64,000 nucleotides of DNA, taken from NCBI GenBank assembly GCA_039922495.1, contig JBDTEO010000043.1, forward strand, positions 1 to 64,000, written 5' to 3'. How positions within the stretch are numbered: the first letter of the stretch is position 1; the number at the start of each line of letters is the position of its first letter. Below the pieces are notes generated by a model, which made no database searches, had not been told where the DNA came from, and was given only the letters and a program-made list of their open reading frames with translations. Source of the DNA: JALYYC01 sp039922495 (lineage in GTDB: Bacteria > Chloroflexota > Dormibacteria > CF-121). Both the position numbers and the translations under genes were made by a program. Positions 33,003-41,863 of this stretch are shown here, piece after piece.

Positions 33003-33599
33003 TTGGTACGACTGCTGGCGGTCAGTGATGAAGTTGAGCCTCAATTGCTGGATGAGCGTACGGTGGCGAGCCGGGGACGGATCGACCTGGTCATCGGCTG
33101 TGGCGACCTACCGGCGGAGTATCTCGATTCCCTCGCCACGCTCTACGGGGCGCCCCTGCTGTTCGTTCGCGGGAACCACGATCCGCCCGGCCGTCGGGGT
33201 GTTTACCCGGCTGGCGCCGAGATCGACGGGCGGGTGGTCATCGAGCAGGGGTTCGTCATCGGCGGGCTCGAGGGCTGCATACGGTACAACGACGGCCCGC
33301 ATCAATACGGCGAGCGCCAGATGATGGCAAAGGTGCTGGCGCTGCGCCTCAGGCTGGGCCTCAGGCGCCGCCTGGACGTGCTGATCACGCACGGTCCCCC
33401 CGCGGGCGTCAACGAGGGGTCGGATCCCGCCCACCGCGGGCTTGGCGCCGTTCGCCGAGCGGTCGAGTGGATGAAGCCCCAGCTTCTGCTGCACGGGCAC
33501 GTTCATCCCCACGGACGCGACATCGTGCGCGAGTCGAGGCTGGGCGACACGACGGTGATCAACGTCGTCGGGCACCGCCTGGTCGAGCTGCCAACATGA
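33003..33599 (+). CDS. Calcineurin-like metallophosphoesterase
   Basis: 198 residues. Metal-binding motifs are partly classical: LLAVSDEVEPQLL (D-x-H replaced by D-E), GCGDLPAEYL (GD-x), FVRGNHDPP (GNHD), ITHGPPAGV (H) and HGHVHPHG (GHxH). The first D-x-H motif lacks its His, so the di-metal centre may differ. TTG start; no ATG is available near. Overlaps the next gene by 4 nt. Confidence 0.8.
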   Translation: MVRLLAVSDEVEPQLLDERTVASRGRIDLVIGCGDLPAEYLDSLATLYGAPLLFVRGNHDPPGRRGVYPAGAEIDGRVVIEQGFVIGGLEGCIRYNDGPHQYGERQMMAKVLALRLRLGLRRRLDVLITHGPPAGVNEGSDPAHRGLGAVRRAVEWMKPQLLLHGHVHPHGRDIVRESRLGDTTVINVVGHRLVELPT

Positions 33600-34027
33600 A
33601 ACAGCTGCGGGCCCGAGCGGACTTTGAAGGCGTTCGACTGCAGGCCTTTCTGCGAGAGGCCGGCTCGGTCCTTCACCGTGAGGCCCGGCCGCTGCTCTCC
33701 TTCGATGAAGTCCGTCGCGCCGCGCGCTTCGAAGGCCAGGCGGATCTCGGGCGTAAGGAGATCCCGATTGACACGATTCGTGGCTCGGTGGATCGTCCGA
33801 ACGACTTCGATGCGTCGTTCCTTCCGGTCAAGCCATACCTGCGCCAACGGTGGGCGGAGCTGGACGCGGTGATGCGCCGTGGTGAGGGGGTGCCGCCGAT
33901 CGAGGTCTACCACCTCGGGGGCGTGTACTTCGTCAAGGACGGTCATCACCGAGTCTCCGTTGCCGCCAGTTGGGCTGGAAGGCGATCGACGCCCGGGTCA
34001 TTGAGGTCCGCACACGGGCGCCGCTGA
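33596..34027 (+). CDS. ParB/sulfiredoxin-like domain protein, N-terminal fragment (frameshifted)
   Basis: First part of a protein with a ParB N-terminal-like domain: FLPVKPYLRQRW, PPIEVYHLGGVYFVKDGHHRVSVA. The DGHHR motif is the ParB/Srx nucleotide-binding signature. After SVAA the frame runs into unrelated sequence (SWAGRRSTPG) and stops, while the natural continuation (LGWKAIDARVIEV) is in the next frame from 33970. One base is missing near 33966-33970. ATG overlaps the phosphoesterase stop (ATGA). Confidence 0.75.
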   Translation: MKQLRARADFEGVRLQAFLREAGSVLHREARPLLSFDEVRRAARFEGQADLGRKEIPIDTIRGSVDRPNDFDASFLPVKPYLRQRWAELDAVMRRGEGVPPIEVYHLGGVYFVKDGHHRVSVAASWAGRRSTPGSLRSAHGRR

Positions 34028-34566
34028 CGGACCAGATGGACGCCGCCGCCCTGCTCCAGGCGAGGGAGTATGTGGAGTTTCTCGAGCGCACCCGGCTCGA
34101 CCGGGTCCGGCCGAACGCCACCATCGAGGTGAGCCGGCTCGGACGCTACGACCGCATCTACGAGCACATCCTGGGTCACCGGTACTTCCTTGGACTTCAA
34201 CAAAACCGCGAGGTCGATGTTGCCGACGCCGCGGCCAGCTGGTTCGAGAGTGTCTACCAGCCGATCGTGCGACTGATCCGTGAGTACGGGATCCTCGACC
34301 ATTTCCCGGGGACGACGGAAGCCGACCTGTACCTGTGGATCACGGCCCGCTGGCTGGAGCTGAGTCGAAGCGAGCAGCCGGCGGGACCGGCGGAGGCCAT
34401 CGCGGACATCCTGTTCGAGAACGAGGGCATCCCCGCCCCGCCGCCGCCCCTGCTGACGATGCTGCAGAAGTGGCTCGGTCCGCGCCGGCGTGCAATCGAG
34501 CTGCCGGCCTCGCTCGTCCGTCGCGCGAAAACGTCGGTCGGGGGCCAGAAAAAGCCTCTGGCCTGA
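33970..34566 (+). CDS. ParB-like domain protein, C-terminal fragment after frameshift
   Basis: Continuation of the gene at 33596: GWKAIDARVIEVRTRAPL completes the ParB-like domain, followed by a helical region (EYVEFLERTRLDRVRPN, GHRYFLGLQQNREV, FPGTTEADLYLWITAR) that I recall in Chloroflexota-type ParB-fold regulators of unknown role. The listed start is only the first in-frame TTG. The 3' end overlaps the terminator of the convergent ferredoxin gene. Confidence 0.72.
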   Translation: MGWKAIDARVIEVRTRAPLTDQMDAAALLQAREYVEFLERTRLDRVRPNATIEVSRLGRYDRIYEHILGHRYFLGLQQNREVDVADAAASWFESVYQPIVRLIREYGILDHFPGTTEADLYLWITARWLELSRSEQPAGPAEAIADILFENEGIPAPPPPLLTMLQKWLGPRRRAIELPASLVRRAKTSVGGQKKPLA

Positions 34567-34570
34567 GGCT
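34549..34570 (-). terminator. Intrinsic terminator of the ferredoxin gene
   Basis: Stem AGCCTC/GAGGCT (34553-34558 and 34565-34570) with loop TGGCCT and an A5 run at 34549-34553, which is a T-run on the minus strand. It begins at the ferredoxin stop codon and lies inside the end of the convergent ParB-like gene. Confidence 0.65.
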
Positions 34571-34884
34571 CAGACCTCGGTCTTCCGTTTCTCCGGATAG
34601 GCGCTGTTGATCTCGGCGCGGACGCGCGCCTTGTCGGCATCGCTCTTGAAGTAGTCGAAATTCCAGGCGATGAATTTCTTCATCTCGCCGGGGACCTCGT
34701 CCTCGGGATAGATGGCCGCGACCGGGCACGGATCCACGCACGCGCCGCAGTCGATGCACTCATCCGGATTGATGTACAGCATCCGGTCCTCGGTTCCGCC
34801 GTCGATGATGCAGTCGACCGGACAGACGTCGACACAGGACTTGTCCTTCAGGTCGACGCAGGTTTCGGTGATGATGTACGCCAC
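34570..34884 (-). CDS. fdxA: Seven-iron ferredoxin ([3Fe-4S][4Fe-4S])
   Basis: 104 residues with the actinobacterial-type ferredoxin layout: TETCVDLKDKSCVDVCPVDC and ECIDCGACVDPCPVAAIY. The first motif (C-x7-C-x3-CP) favours one [3Fe-4S] and one [4Fe-4S] cluster, with the helical C-tail seen in FdxA. GTG start. It may carry electrons for the nearby 2-oxoacid oxidoreductase (inference from proximity). Confidence 0.93.
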   Translation of the reverse strand: MAYIITETCVDLKDKSCVDVCPVDCIIDGGTEDRMLYINPDECIDCGACVDPCPVAAIYPEDEVPGEMKKFIAWNFDYFKSDADKARVRAEINSAYPEKRKTEV

Positions 34885-35054
34885 GGTTTCTACCCGAAAA
34901 TCACTCTAGCACAGGGTCTTCGCGCGATCGCTTTCGGAGCGCAAGCGGGCGGCCTTACGGGGAGTGGAGCTCCGGCACAGGACTGTCACCGATCAGTGTG
35001 CGGACGGCCCGAACTTGCGGCAAGAGGAGGTTGCCCGCCCGCGTTACCCTCTTC

Positions 35055-35960
35055 GTGGCCCTGCCCAGAACCGACCAGCGCCGCGTGTTCAGGCCGGCCC
35101 GGCGAGTGTCCTGGGGAACCAGGATTTTTGCGGCGCTCGTCTTCTTTTTGGCAGTCGGCGCCCTCGCCGCCTTCGTCGTGTTGGTTCTGCCGGCGCAGAT
35201 CGCCACCTTGAGCCAATCCGAGGGTAAGGAGCTCGCCACCGCCCGCATGGGGGCATTGGATGCCGCCACGTCAGCCGACGCGCTCTGGACCGCGATCGGG
35301 AAGACCGGGAGTCTGAGCCTGTCTGACGACCAGCGCCAGCAGGAGATCTCGAGGGCGCAGGCAACCGAGAAGGCCGCGTCAGACGCCCTGGGTCACGTGC
35401 AACTGGCTGAGGGCTACCTGGCGCAGATCGATGGAATTCCCTTCCAGCCGCACGCGAGCGCTGTCGTCGCGACCGACCGCCCCGCCCTGCTTCACCTGGA
35501 GAAGGCCCTTGGCACGGTTATCAAGCTGGCGCACGGCGCGACGCTCCAGCTGAGCATCGCCCGTCATGTCAACCAGGACGCGCTAACGATCGCGGGTCCC
35601 TTAAACCAGAGCCTGGCCGCCCGCGACTGGACGACGGCGTCCCGTACCGCGGCCACCATCCAGCAGGATCTGAAGTCGCAGGAGACCCCGGCCGGCGACC
35701 CCGAGGCGCTCTTCGATCCGCTGTGGACCAGTTGGATGGACGCCATGGTCGGGTATGCCACTACCGCGCAGCAGTTCAGCCTGAGCTCGGCAGCCGGCCA
35801 GACCCAAACCGCCCAACAGCTGGCGCGCAGCATGGCCGCGGCCACCGACCAGGGTAATGCCGCCTTTCGGGCAGCCCAGGCCAATGCGGCGGCCTGGCAA
35901 CAGAAGACCGTCCAGCCGCTCCGCGACAGCGTTCAGAAAGAGCTCGCCGCCGCCGGCTGA
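35055..35960 (+). CDS. Membrane-anchored protein of unknown function
   Basis: 301 residues with one N-terminal membrane helix (about 25-47), then a long Ala/Gln-rich, mostly helical extracytoplasmic region without cysteines. I recognise no family. The start is uncertain: GTG 35055 is preferred because TACCCT (35045-35050) resembles the local leaderless -10 boxes; GTG 34998 would add 19 Arg-rich residues. It stands alone between ferredoxin and the lactate/glycolate region. Confidence 0.6.
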   Translation: MALPRTDQRRVFRPARRVSWGTRIFAALVFFLAVGALAAFVVLVLPAQIATLSQSEGKELATARMGALDAATSADALWTAIGKTGSLSLSDDQRQQEISRAQATEKAASDALGHVQLAEGYLAQIDGIPFQPHASAVVATDRPALLHLEKALGTVIKLAHGATLQLSIARHVNQDALTIAGPLNQSLAARDWTTASRTAATIQQDLKSQETPAGDPEALFDPLWTSWMDAMVGYATTAQQFSLSSAAGQTQTAQQLARSMAAATDQGNAAFRAAQANAAAWQQKTVQPLRDSVQKELAAAG

Positions 35961-35975
35961 TCGCGTTCGGGTCAG

Positions 35976-37088
35976 CTAGGCCCGGACGAGCAGGTCCTCG
36001 CTGAGCTCGCTCAGGCTCTTGACGCCGAGCAGGCTCATCGACACCGTGATCTCCTGACGCAGGAGGTCAAGCGCATTGGTCACACCGGCCTCGCCGCCGC
36101 AGGCCAGCGCCCAGAGGTAGGGGCGTCCGATCATGACGCTCCGGGCGCCCAGCGCGAGCGCCTTGAGCACGTCCGTGCCGCGTCGCACGCCGCCGTCAAC
36201 CAGGACCGGCACCTCGGCGGCGACCGCCTCGGCGATCGCGGGCAATGCGTCCAGGGTGGCGATCGAGTAGTCGAGCTGCCGGCCACCATGATTGGAGACG
36301 ATCACCGCCCGGACGCCCGACTCGACAGCGCGCCGGGCGTCATCGGCGCGAACGATCCCCTTGGTCATGACCGGGAGGCGGCTCTGGCCTACCAGCCAAT
36401 CCAGGTCCTTCCAGGTGAGCCATGAGTCGAGCTGGTCGGTGAAATACTGGGACAGCGCCGATTGGCCCGCCTCAGCTCCGCCGGTGACGGTCAAGGCTCC
36501 CCGCAGGTTCTCGTAGCGCAGCCCGGGCGCAAGGTCGAAGGCGTTGCGGAAATCGCGTTCCCGCCGGCCCAGTCGTGGGGTATCGACGGTCAGCATCACG
36601 GCGGTGTAGCCGCTGTTGGCCGCCCGCTCGATCAGGTCGGTGGTGACGCCGCGATCGCGGTACATGTAGAGCTGGAACCAGCGGGTTCCCTGGCTCGCGG
36701 CCGCGACGTCCTCGATCGACACCGTCGAAAGCGTGCTGAGGCAGAACGCGACCCCCGCGCGTGCGGCGGCCCGGGCGGCGGCCGCCTCTCCGTCGGGATG
36801 AGCCAGCTTTTGCGTCGCCGTCGGCGCCAGCTGCACCGGCATCGTGAACCGTTCGCCCAGCACCTCGCAGCCCAGGTCGGGCTCGGGGGTGGCGGCCAGC
36901 ACCTTGAACCGGAAGCGGTAGCGGGCAAAGGCCGCCCGGTTTCCGGCGACCGCCGCCTCATCCTCAGCGCCTCCGGCGAAATAGTCGTAGGTCGAGGGAG
37001 GTAGCAACGCCCGGGCCCGAGGCTCGAAATCCTCGAGCCGAAGCGGCGGAGCCGGTGCCGCGCTGATCACGCCTTCGCTGGCCGCCAT
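35976..37088 (-). CDS. FMN-dependent alpha-hydroxy-acid oxidase/dehydrogenase
   Basis: About 370 residues, (S)-2-hydroxy-acid oxidase/LldD family. Visible: YDYFAGGAEDE, VQLAPTATQKLAHPDGE, TKGIVRADDARRAVE, catalytic His in VSNHGGRQLD and FMN-phosphate loop VLVDGGVRRGTDVLKAL. It oxidises lactate or glycolate-like acids with FMN. Divergent from a lactate permease and glcDEF, which supports that use. ATG 37088 is preferred; a TTG nine bases upstream is also in frame. Confidence 0.9.
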   Translation of the reverse strand: MAASEGVISAAPAPPLRLEDFEPRARALLPPSTYDYFAGGAEDEAAVAGNRAAFARYRFRFKVLAATPEPDLGCEVLGERFTMPVQLAPTATQKLAHPDGEAAAARAAARAGVAFCLSTLSTVSIEDVAAASQGTRWFQLYMYRDRGVTTDLIERAANSGYTAVMLTVDTPRLGRRERDFRNAFDLAPGLRYENLRGALTVTGGAEAGQSALSQYFTDQLDSWLTWKDLDWLVGQSRLPVMTKGIVRADDARRAVESGVRAVIVSNHGGRQLDYSIATLDALPAIAEAVAAEVPVLVDGGVRRGTDVLKALALGARSVMIGRPYLWALACGGEAGVTNALDLLRQEITVSMSLLGVKSLSELSEDLLVRA

Positions 37089-37172
37089 ACCCCGCAATTG
37101 TGGCGCTTGAGGCTGGTCTATGTCACTCTAGAGGTGCCGTTCGTTCCGGGGAGAAAAAGGAGGGTCCGATCC

Positions 37173-39092
37173 ATGGTTGGGGCGATCATTTTCCTAGCAT
37201 TCCGCCACAGCTATCAGCCGATCGCCGGCAGCATCGTGCTTTCAGCTATCGTCGCGGGAATTCCGCTGTACGCCCTCTTTTTCATGCTGGCGGTGCTACG
37301 CCTGCCGGCCTGGATCGCGGCGCTGACCGCCATGCTCTCGGCGGCGGTACTGGCGGCCCTGGTCTGGGGCATGCCGCTCGGGCTCGATGTCTCGGCGACC
37401 ACCGAAGGCATGGCCAACGGGCTGTGGCCGATCAGCTGGATCGTGCTCAACGCGGTCTTCTTCCACAACCTCACGATCGCCAGCGGTGACTTTGATGTTA
37501 TCCGGCGCTCGCTGACCCGGCTGACCGAAGACCGGCGGGTCCAGGCGCTCCTCGTAGCGTTCTGCTTCGGCGCGCTGATGGAAGGCATCGCCGGCTTCGG
37601 GGCGCCGGTGGCGATCTCCGCGGCGATCCTCGCCAGCCTTGGATTCGAACCGATCAGTGCCGCGGTGCTCGCGCTGCTCGCTAATACCGCGCCGGTGGCT
37701 TTCGGCTCGATCGGCATCCCGGTGGTCACCCTGGGGCTGCTGACCGCGCCCATCATCGGGCACAGCGCGGCCGATCAAACGCCGGTCACCCTGGCGCTGT
37801 CGGCGATGATTGGCCGCCAGCTTCCGATCTTTTCCGTCATCATTCCGGCCTTCCTGATCGTCGTGCTGGCGGGCTGGAAGCGAATGGTCGAAGTCCTGCC
37901 GGCTGTCCTCACCGCCGGCATCGTCTTCGCCGTCGTCCAGTTCCTGGTCTCGAACTTTATTGGCCCGGAACTGACGGACGTGCTCGCGGCGCTGGTCTCG
38001 ATGGCCGCGGTCGCGCTCTTGCTGCGAGTCTGGAAGCCCCGCACGCTCTGGGGCTTCGCGGGGGATCGCGTGGGAACGCCGCAGGGCGCCTCTCCCGGTT
38101 TGCGAAGCCTTGGCGCGGCCGTCGCACAGGTGGTCGACTCTCCGGCCCGGATCGCGCGCGCCTACTTGATGTACGTGATCCTGGTGGCGGTAATCCTGAT
38201 CGGCCAGATGGGCAACCTGCCATTCTTTTCCGGTAGCCCCGCTGGCAATGTCAAGAATGCGCTGCACACGCCGGCCAACATCACCGCTGACCTCAAGTGC
38301 GGCCAGCCGGCGTTCAAGCTCTGTCCGAAGCCTTGGGTTGGTCCCCTGCCCACGGTGGATGCCGGCGCCTTCAAGTTCCCCTTCTGGCGCTTCCAGTGGC
38401 CAGGCAGCTACACCGGGACCTCGGCCAAGCCCAAGCCCCAGATCTTCCAGGAGCCGCCGATCGTGGCCAAGTCCACGCCGTATCCCGTCACCTTCACCTG
38501 GGACTTCCTGGCGGCCGCCGGCAGCCTGGTCCTGTACGCATGCATCCTCGCCTTCATCGTGATGGCGGTCCGAGGTGCGCCGATCCGGATCTTCTTTACG
38601 ACCTACGGACGGACGCTACGGCAACTGGCCCTGCCCATCATGACCATCGCCTTCATCCTCGGCATCGCCGCGGTCATGAACTTCTCCGGCATGACATCCA
38701 CATTGGCGTTGCTGATGGCCAAAACCGGCGCGGTTTTCCCATTCTTTTCCGCCGTCATTGGTGCCCTGGGCGTCTTTTTGACCGGGAGCGACACCGCGTC
38801 CAACACCCTGTTCGGTCCGATGCAGGCGTTCACGGCGAAGCAAATCGTGATTGGCGGCCACCACCTGAGCCCGATCCTGACTGCCGGAACGAATTCCTCC
38901 GGTGGCGTGATGGGCAAGATGATCAGTCCGCAAAACCTTTCGGTCGGCGCGGCAGGGGTCAACCGCGTCGGCGCCGAGGGCGACATTTTCCGCCGCACTA
39001 TCGGCTACAGCTTGATCCTCACCGCCGCCGTCGGCATGGTCGCCATGATCGAGGTCTACCTGATTCCGGGTATCATCCCCACGCTCCCGTAG
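37173..39092 (+). CDS. lctP: L-lactate/glycolate permease (LctP family)
   Basis: Secondary transporter for lactate and glycolate, 639 residues with about 13 membrane helices. Family segments: FRHSYQPIAGSI, AGFGAPVAISAAIL, SDTASNTLFGPMQ, GTNSSGGVMGKMISPQNL. The start is ATG 37173 behind AAAAAGGAGGG; the 25 codons upstream in the same frame precede that ribosome-binding site. A loop of about 95 residues (about 355-450) is hydrophilic and longer than usual. Confidence 0.95.
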   Translation: MVGAIIFLAFRHSYQPIAGSIVLSAIVAGIPLYALFFMLAVLRLPAWIAALTAMLSAAVLAALVWGMPLGLDVSATTEGMANGLWPISWIVLNAVFFHNLTIASGDFDVIRRSLTRLTEDRRVQALLVAFCFGALMEGIAGFGAPVAISAAILASLGFEPISAAVLALLANTAPVAFGSIGIPVVTLGLLTAPIIGHSAADQTPVTLALSAMIGRQLPIFSVIIPAFLIVVLAGWKRMVEVLPAVLTAGIVFAVVQFLVSNFIGPELTDVLAALVSMAAVALLLRVWKPRTLWGFAGDRVGTPQGASPGLRSLGAAVAQVVDSPARIARAYLMYVILVAVILIGQMGNLPFFSGSPAGNVKNALHTPANITADLKCGQPAFKLCPKPWVGPLPTVDAGAFKFPFWRFQWPGSYTGTSAKPKPQIFQEPPIVAKSTPYPVTFTWDFLAAAGSLVLYACILAFIVMAVRGAPIRIFFTTYGRTLRQLALPIMTIAFILGIAAVMNFSGMTSTLALLMAKTGAVFPFFSAVIGALGVFLTGSDTASNTLFGPMQAFTAKQIVIGGHHLSPILTAGTNSSGGVMGKMISPQNLSVGAAGVNRVGAEGDIFRRTIGYSLILTAAVGMVAMIEVYLIPGIIPTLP

Positions 39093-39116
39093 TCGCGGCC
39101 GGGTCCGATCGGCGCG

Positions 39117-39122
39117 TAGGCT
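39117..39122 (+). promoter_or_regulatory. Leaderless-type -10 box for glcD
   Basis: TAGGCT ends 6 nt before ATG 39129, suggesting that glcDEF has its own leaderless transcript after lctP. Confidence 0.4.
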
Positions 39123-39128
39123 AGGCGC

Positions 39129-40607
39129 ATGGACCGCGACTTCCGCGAGCGGCTCGTCCGGCGGCTCCGCGAGGTCGTCGGGGAGCGCCATGCCTTCGAC
39201 GATCCCTACGAGATGCGCCTCTACCAGTACGATGCCAGTCCCGAGACCGCCCTGCCCGACGTGGTAGTGATTCCGGGGATGGCGGACGAGGTCGCGCAGG
39301 TGGTCAAGATCTGCGCCGAGGAGGACGTCCCGATTGTCGCCCGCTCGGCCGCCAGCAGCCTGGCGGGTGGGACGGTGCCGGTCAACCACGGTGTCGTCAT
39401 CACCTTCCCCCGCATGAATCACATCCTGGAGGTCGATACCGACAACCTTCGGGCGGTGGTCGAGCCCGGGGTCGTCAACCTCGCGCTGAGCCAGGCGCTC
39501 CTGCCGTTCGGCTACTACTACGTCCCCGATCCGTCGAGCCAGGGGGCCTGCACCATCGGGGGCAACGTGGCAACCAATGCTGGCGGCCCGCACACGCTGC
39601 TCTATGGCGTGACGGTCAACCACGTGACGGGCCTGGAGGTGGCGCTGGCGACCGGCGAGCTGGTCCGCGTTGGCGCCGGTGCGGCGGCGGAAACGCCTGG
39701 CTATGATCTGACCGGCCTGCTGGTCGGCTCGGAGGGGACGATGGCGATCGTCACCAAAATCTGGGTGAAGATCACGCCGGTTCCACCAATGCAGAAGACG
39801 TTGCTCGCCATTTACCCGGACATCGAGACCGCCAGTAACGGTGTCTCGGCCATCGTGGGGCAGGGCATCCTTCCGGCAGCGATCGAGATGCTCGACAAGA
39901 TCTCGATCCAGGCGATCGAGGCCGCCTCCCATGCGGGGTATCCGCTCGACGCCGGCGCCGTGCTGCTGCTCGAAGTCGACGGCGTCCAGGCCGTCGTCGA
40001 AGACCTGGCCGAGCGCATGGACCGGATCTGCCGCGAGCAGGGCGCGACCGAAGTCCGGGTGGCGCGGACGGAAGCCGAGCGGCAGGCGCTCTGGAAGGGC
40101 CGCAAGGGCGCGTTTTCGGCGATGGGCCGCCTCTCCCCCGATTTCTACGTCATGGATGGGGTGGTGCCGCGCACCAAATTGCCGGAGACCCTGCGGAAAA
40201 TCGACGCCATCAGCGAGCGCACCGGCTACAAGATCTGTAACGTCTTCCACGCCGGCGACGGCAACCTGCATCCACTGGTTCTCTTCGACTCGTTCATCCC
40301 CGGCCAGTACGACGCGGTCCGGCGGATCGGAGACGAGATCCTCAAGCTGTGTGCCGATGCGGGCGGCTCGGTGACCGGCGAGCATGGCATCGGCCTGGAG
40401 AAACGCGAGAACATCCGCTACATCTTTTCCGACGATGACCTCGAGGTCATGGATCGGGTCCGCCAGGTCTTCGACCCGCGTGGCCTGATGAATCCGGGGA
40501 AGGTGTTTCCAGCCAAGGGCACGACGCCGGCGCGGTCGCACCCGAACGGTGCCGGGCATCGGCGAGCGGCGACGGCCGGGGCGGCGGGCGAGGAGATGTG
40601 GGTGTGA
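39129..40607 (+). CDS. glcD: Glycolate oxidase subunit GlcD (FAD-linked)
   Basis: Catalytic FAD subunit of glycolate/lactate dehydrogenase GlcDEF. 492 residues: PCMH-type FAD domain (ARSAASSLAGGTVPVNHGVV, GGNVATNAGGPHTLLYGVT, GSEGTMAIVTKI) and FAD-oxidase C-terminal domain with HAGDGNLHP and GEHGIGLEK. It has a C-terminal extension of about 25 residues rich in Ala/Gly/Arg. Overlaps glcE by 4 nt. Confidence 0.95.
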   Translation: MDRDFRERLVRRLREVVGERHAFDDPYEMRLYQYDASPETALPDVVVIPGMADEVAQVVKICAEEDVPIVARSAASSLAGGTVPVNHGVVITFPRMNHILEVDTDNLRAVVEPGVVNLALSQALLPFGYYYVPDPSSQGACTIGGNVATNAGGPHTLLYGVTVNHVTGLEVALATGELVRVGAGAAAETPGYDLTGLLVGSEGTMAIVTKIWVKITPVPPMQKTLLAIYPDIETASNGVSAIVGQGILPAAIEMLDKISIQAIEAASHAGYPLDAGAVLLLEVDGVQAVVEDLAERMDRICREQGATEVRVARTEAERQALWKGRKGAFSAMGRLSPDFYVMDGVVPRTKLPETLRKIDAISERTGYKICNVFHAGDGNLHPLVLFDSFIPGQYDAVRRIGDEILKLCADAGGSVTGEHGIGLEKRENIRYIFSDDDLEVMDRVRQVFDPRGLMNPGKVFPAKGTTPARSHPNGAGHRRAATAGAAGEEMWV

Positions 40608-41863
40608 GAGCCGGGGCGCCGCCGCTCCCGGGTCACCAGATCAGCGTCGAGCAACAACGGGGGCTGAGCGTTGATGGACTCCTGCCGGGGAAGATGATGC
40701 ACCCGAGCGACTCGGACGATGCGGCCCGTGGGCTCCGCCTTTGCGATGAGGCCGGCGCCGCCACGATCGTGTGGGGTGGGGGAACCCAGATGCCGCTGGG
40801 GTCGGTCCCGAGCCGCTACGACATTGCGCTCTCGACGGAACGGATGACGCGGCTGCTCGAATACGAGCCCGGCGATCTCACCTGCCGCGTGGAGGCGGGG
40901 ATGCGCGTGGCCGACCTGCAGGTGACGCTGACCGCAAAGGGTCAGCGCCTTCCACTCGACCCGCCCCATCCGGCCCGCGCGACGGTCGGCGGCATGGTGG
41001 CCGCCAATAGCAATGGGCTCAGCCGGTCCCGTCATGGCACGGTGCGCGACTGGGTGATCGGCCTGGCAGTCGCCTACCCTTCCGGCAAGGTCGCCCGCGC
41101 CGGTGGCAAGGTGGTGAAAAACGTGGCGGGCTATGACCTGATGAAGCTGCACACCGGTGCCCTGGGCACGTTGGGAGTTATCACCGAGGTCAACCTCAAA
41201 GTGCAGACCCGCCCCGAAGCAGAAGTCACCTTGCTCGGGCATTTTCAGGACCCGGTGGCCGGGCTCAACGCTGGGATCGATCTGGCGCACCAGTACCTAA
41301 CTCCTGCCGCCATGATCCTGCTGGACCGCACCGCCCTCTGGCAATGCGGCTTGACGGCCGACTGGCGCTGGACACTTGCCATGAAGCTGGAGGGCTACGC
41401 CCGAGAGATCGAGCCCCTGAAGGAGGTGGCGGCCAAAATCGTCAAAGCGGCGGGAGGGCGGCTCGAGGGCCAGGCCGCGCCGGAGGCTTTCTGGAACGAG
41501 GCTCGCGACTGGTCGGCCCCGCTGGATCCTGCCGACGTCATCCTCTATGGGATGACGTCCCTCACCGGACTGAAGAAGATGCTGCCGGAGCTTGCCGGGC
41601 AGGGATCGCTTGTGGCGCACCCGGCGGGTGGGGTCTTTTACTTGCGGCTCCCCGCGGAGGCGGTCAGGCCGGCACTCGACCGGCTGCGCCTGGCGGCCGG
41701 GGCCCACGGGCAGGTGATTGTGGCCCGGGCCCCGGCGGCGATGAAAAAGGATCTCGATGTCTGGGGGCCGCCGCCGGCGGCGTTTGCGCTGATGCGATCC
41801 CTCAAGCAGGCGCTGGACCCGAACGCGACGCTGAGTCCCGGGCGGTTCGTGGGCGGGCTCTAA
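40604..41863 (+). CDS. glcE: Glycolate oxidase FAD-binding subunit GlcE
   Basis: Second FAD subunit, 419 residues. VWGGGTQMPLG, PARATVGGMVAANSNGLSR, GGKVVKNVAGYDLMKLHTGALGTL are classic GlcE segments. GTG 40604 (overlapping the glcD stop as GTGA) has GAGGAG 8 nt upstream. Shares one base with glcF (TAATG). Confidence 0.93.
   Translation: MRAGAPPLPGHQISVEQQRGLSVDGLLPGKMMHPSDSDDAARGLRLCDEAGAATIVWGGGTQMPLGSVPSRYDIALSTERMTRLLEYEPGDLTCRVEAGMRVADLQVTLTAKGQRLPLDPPHPARATVGGMVAANSNGLSRSRHGTVRDWVIGLAVAYPSGKVARAGGKVVKNVAGYDLMKLHTGALGTLGVITEVNLKVQTRPEAEVTLLGHFQDPVAGLNAGIDLAHQYLTPAAMILLDRTALWQCGLTADWRWTLAMKLEGYAREIEPLKEVAAKIVKAAGGRLEGQAAPEAFWNEARDWSAPLDPADVILYGMTSLTGLKKMLPELAGQGSLVAHPAGGVFYLRLPAEAVRPALDRLRLAAGAHGQVIVARAPAAMKKDLDVWGPPPAAFALMRSLKQALDPNATLSPGRFVGGL

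Noticed and set aside
38616..40559. 647-codon minus-strand frame over lctP and glcD
   Set aside because: Antisense to two well-supported genes; His/Asp/Arg-rich without any domain. Similar long shadows at 20998-22422 and 22863-24089 were rejected for the same reason.
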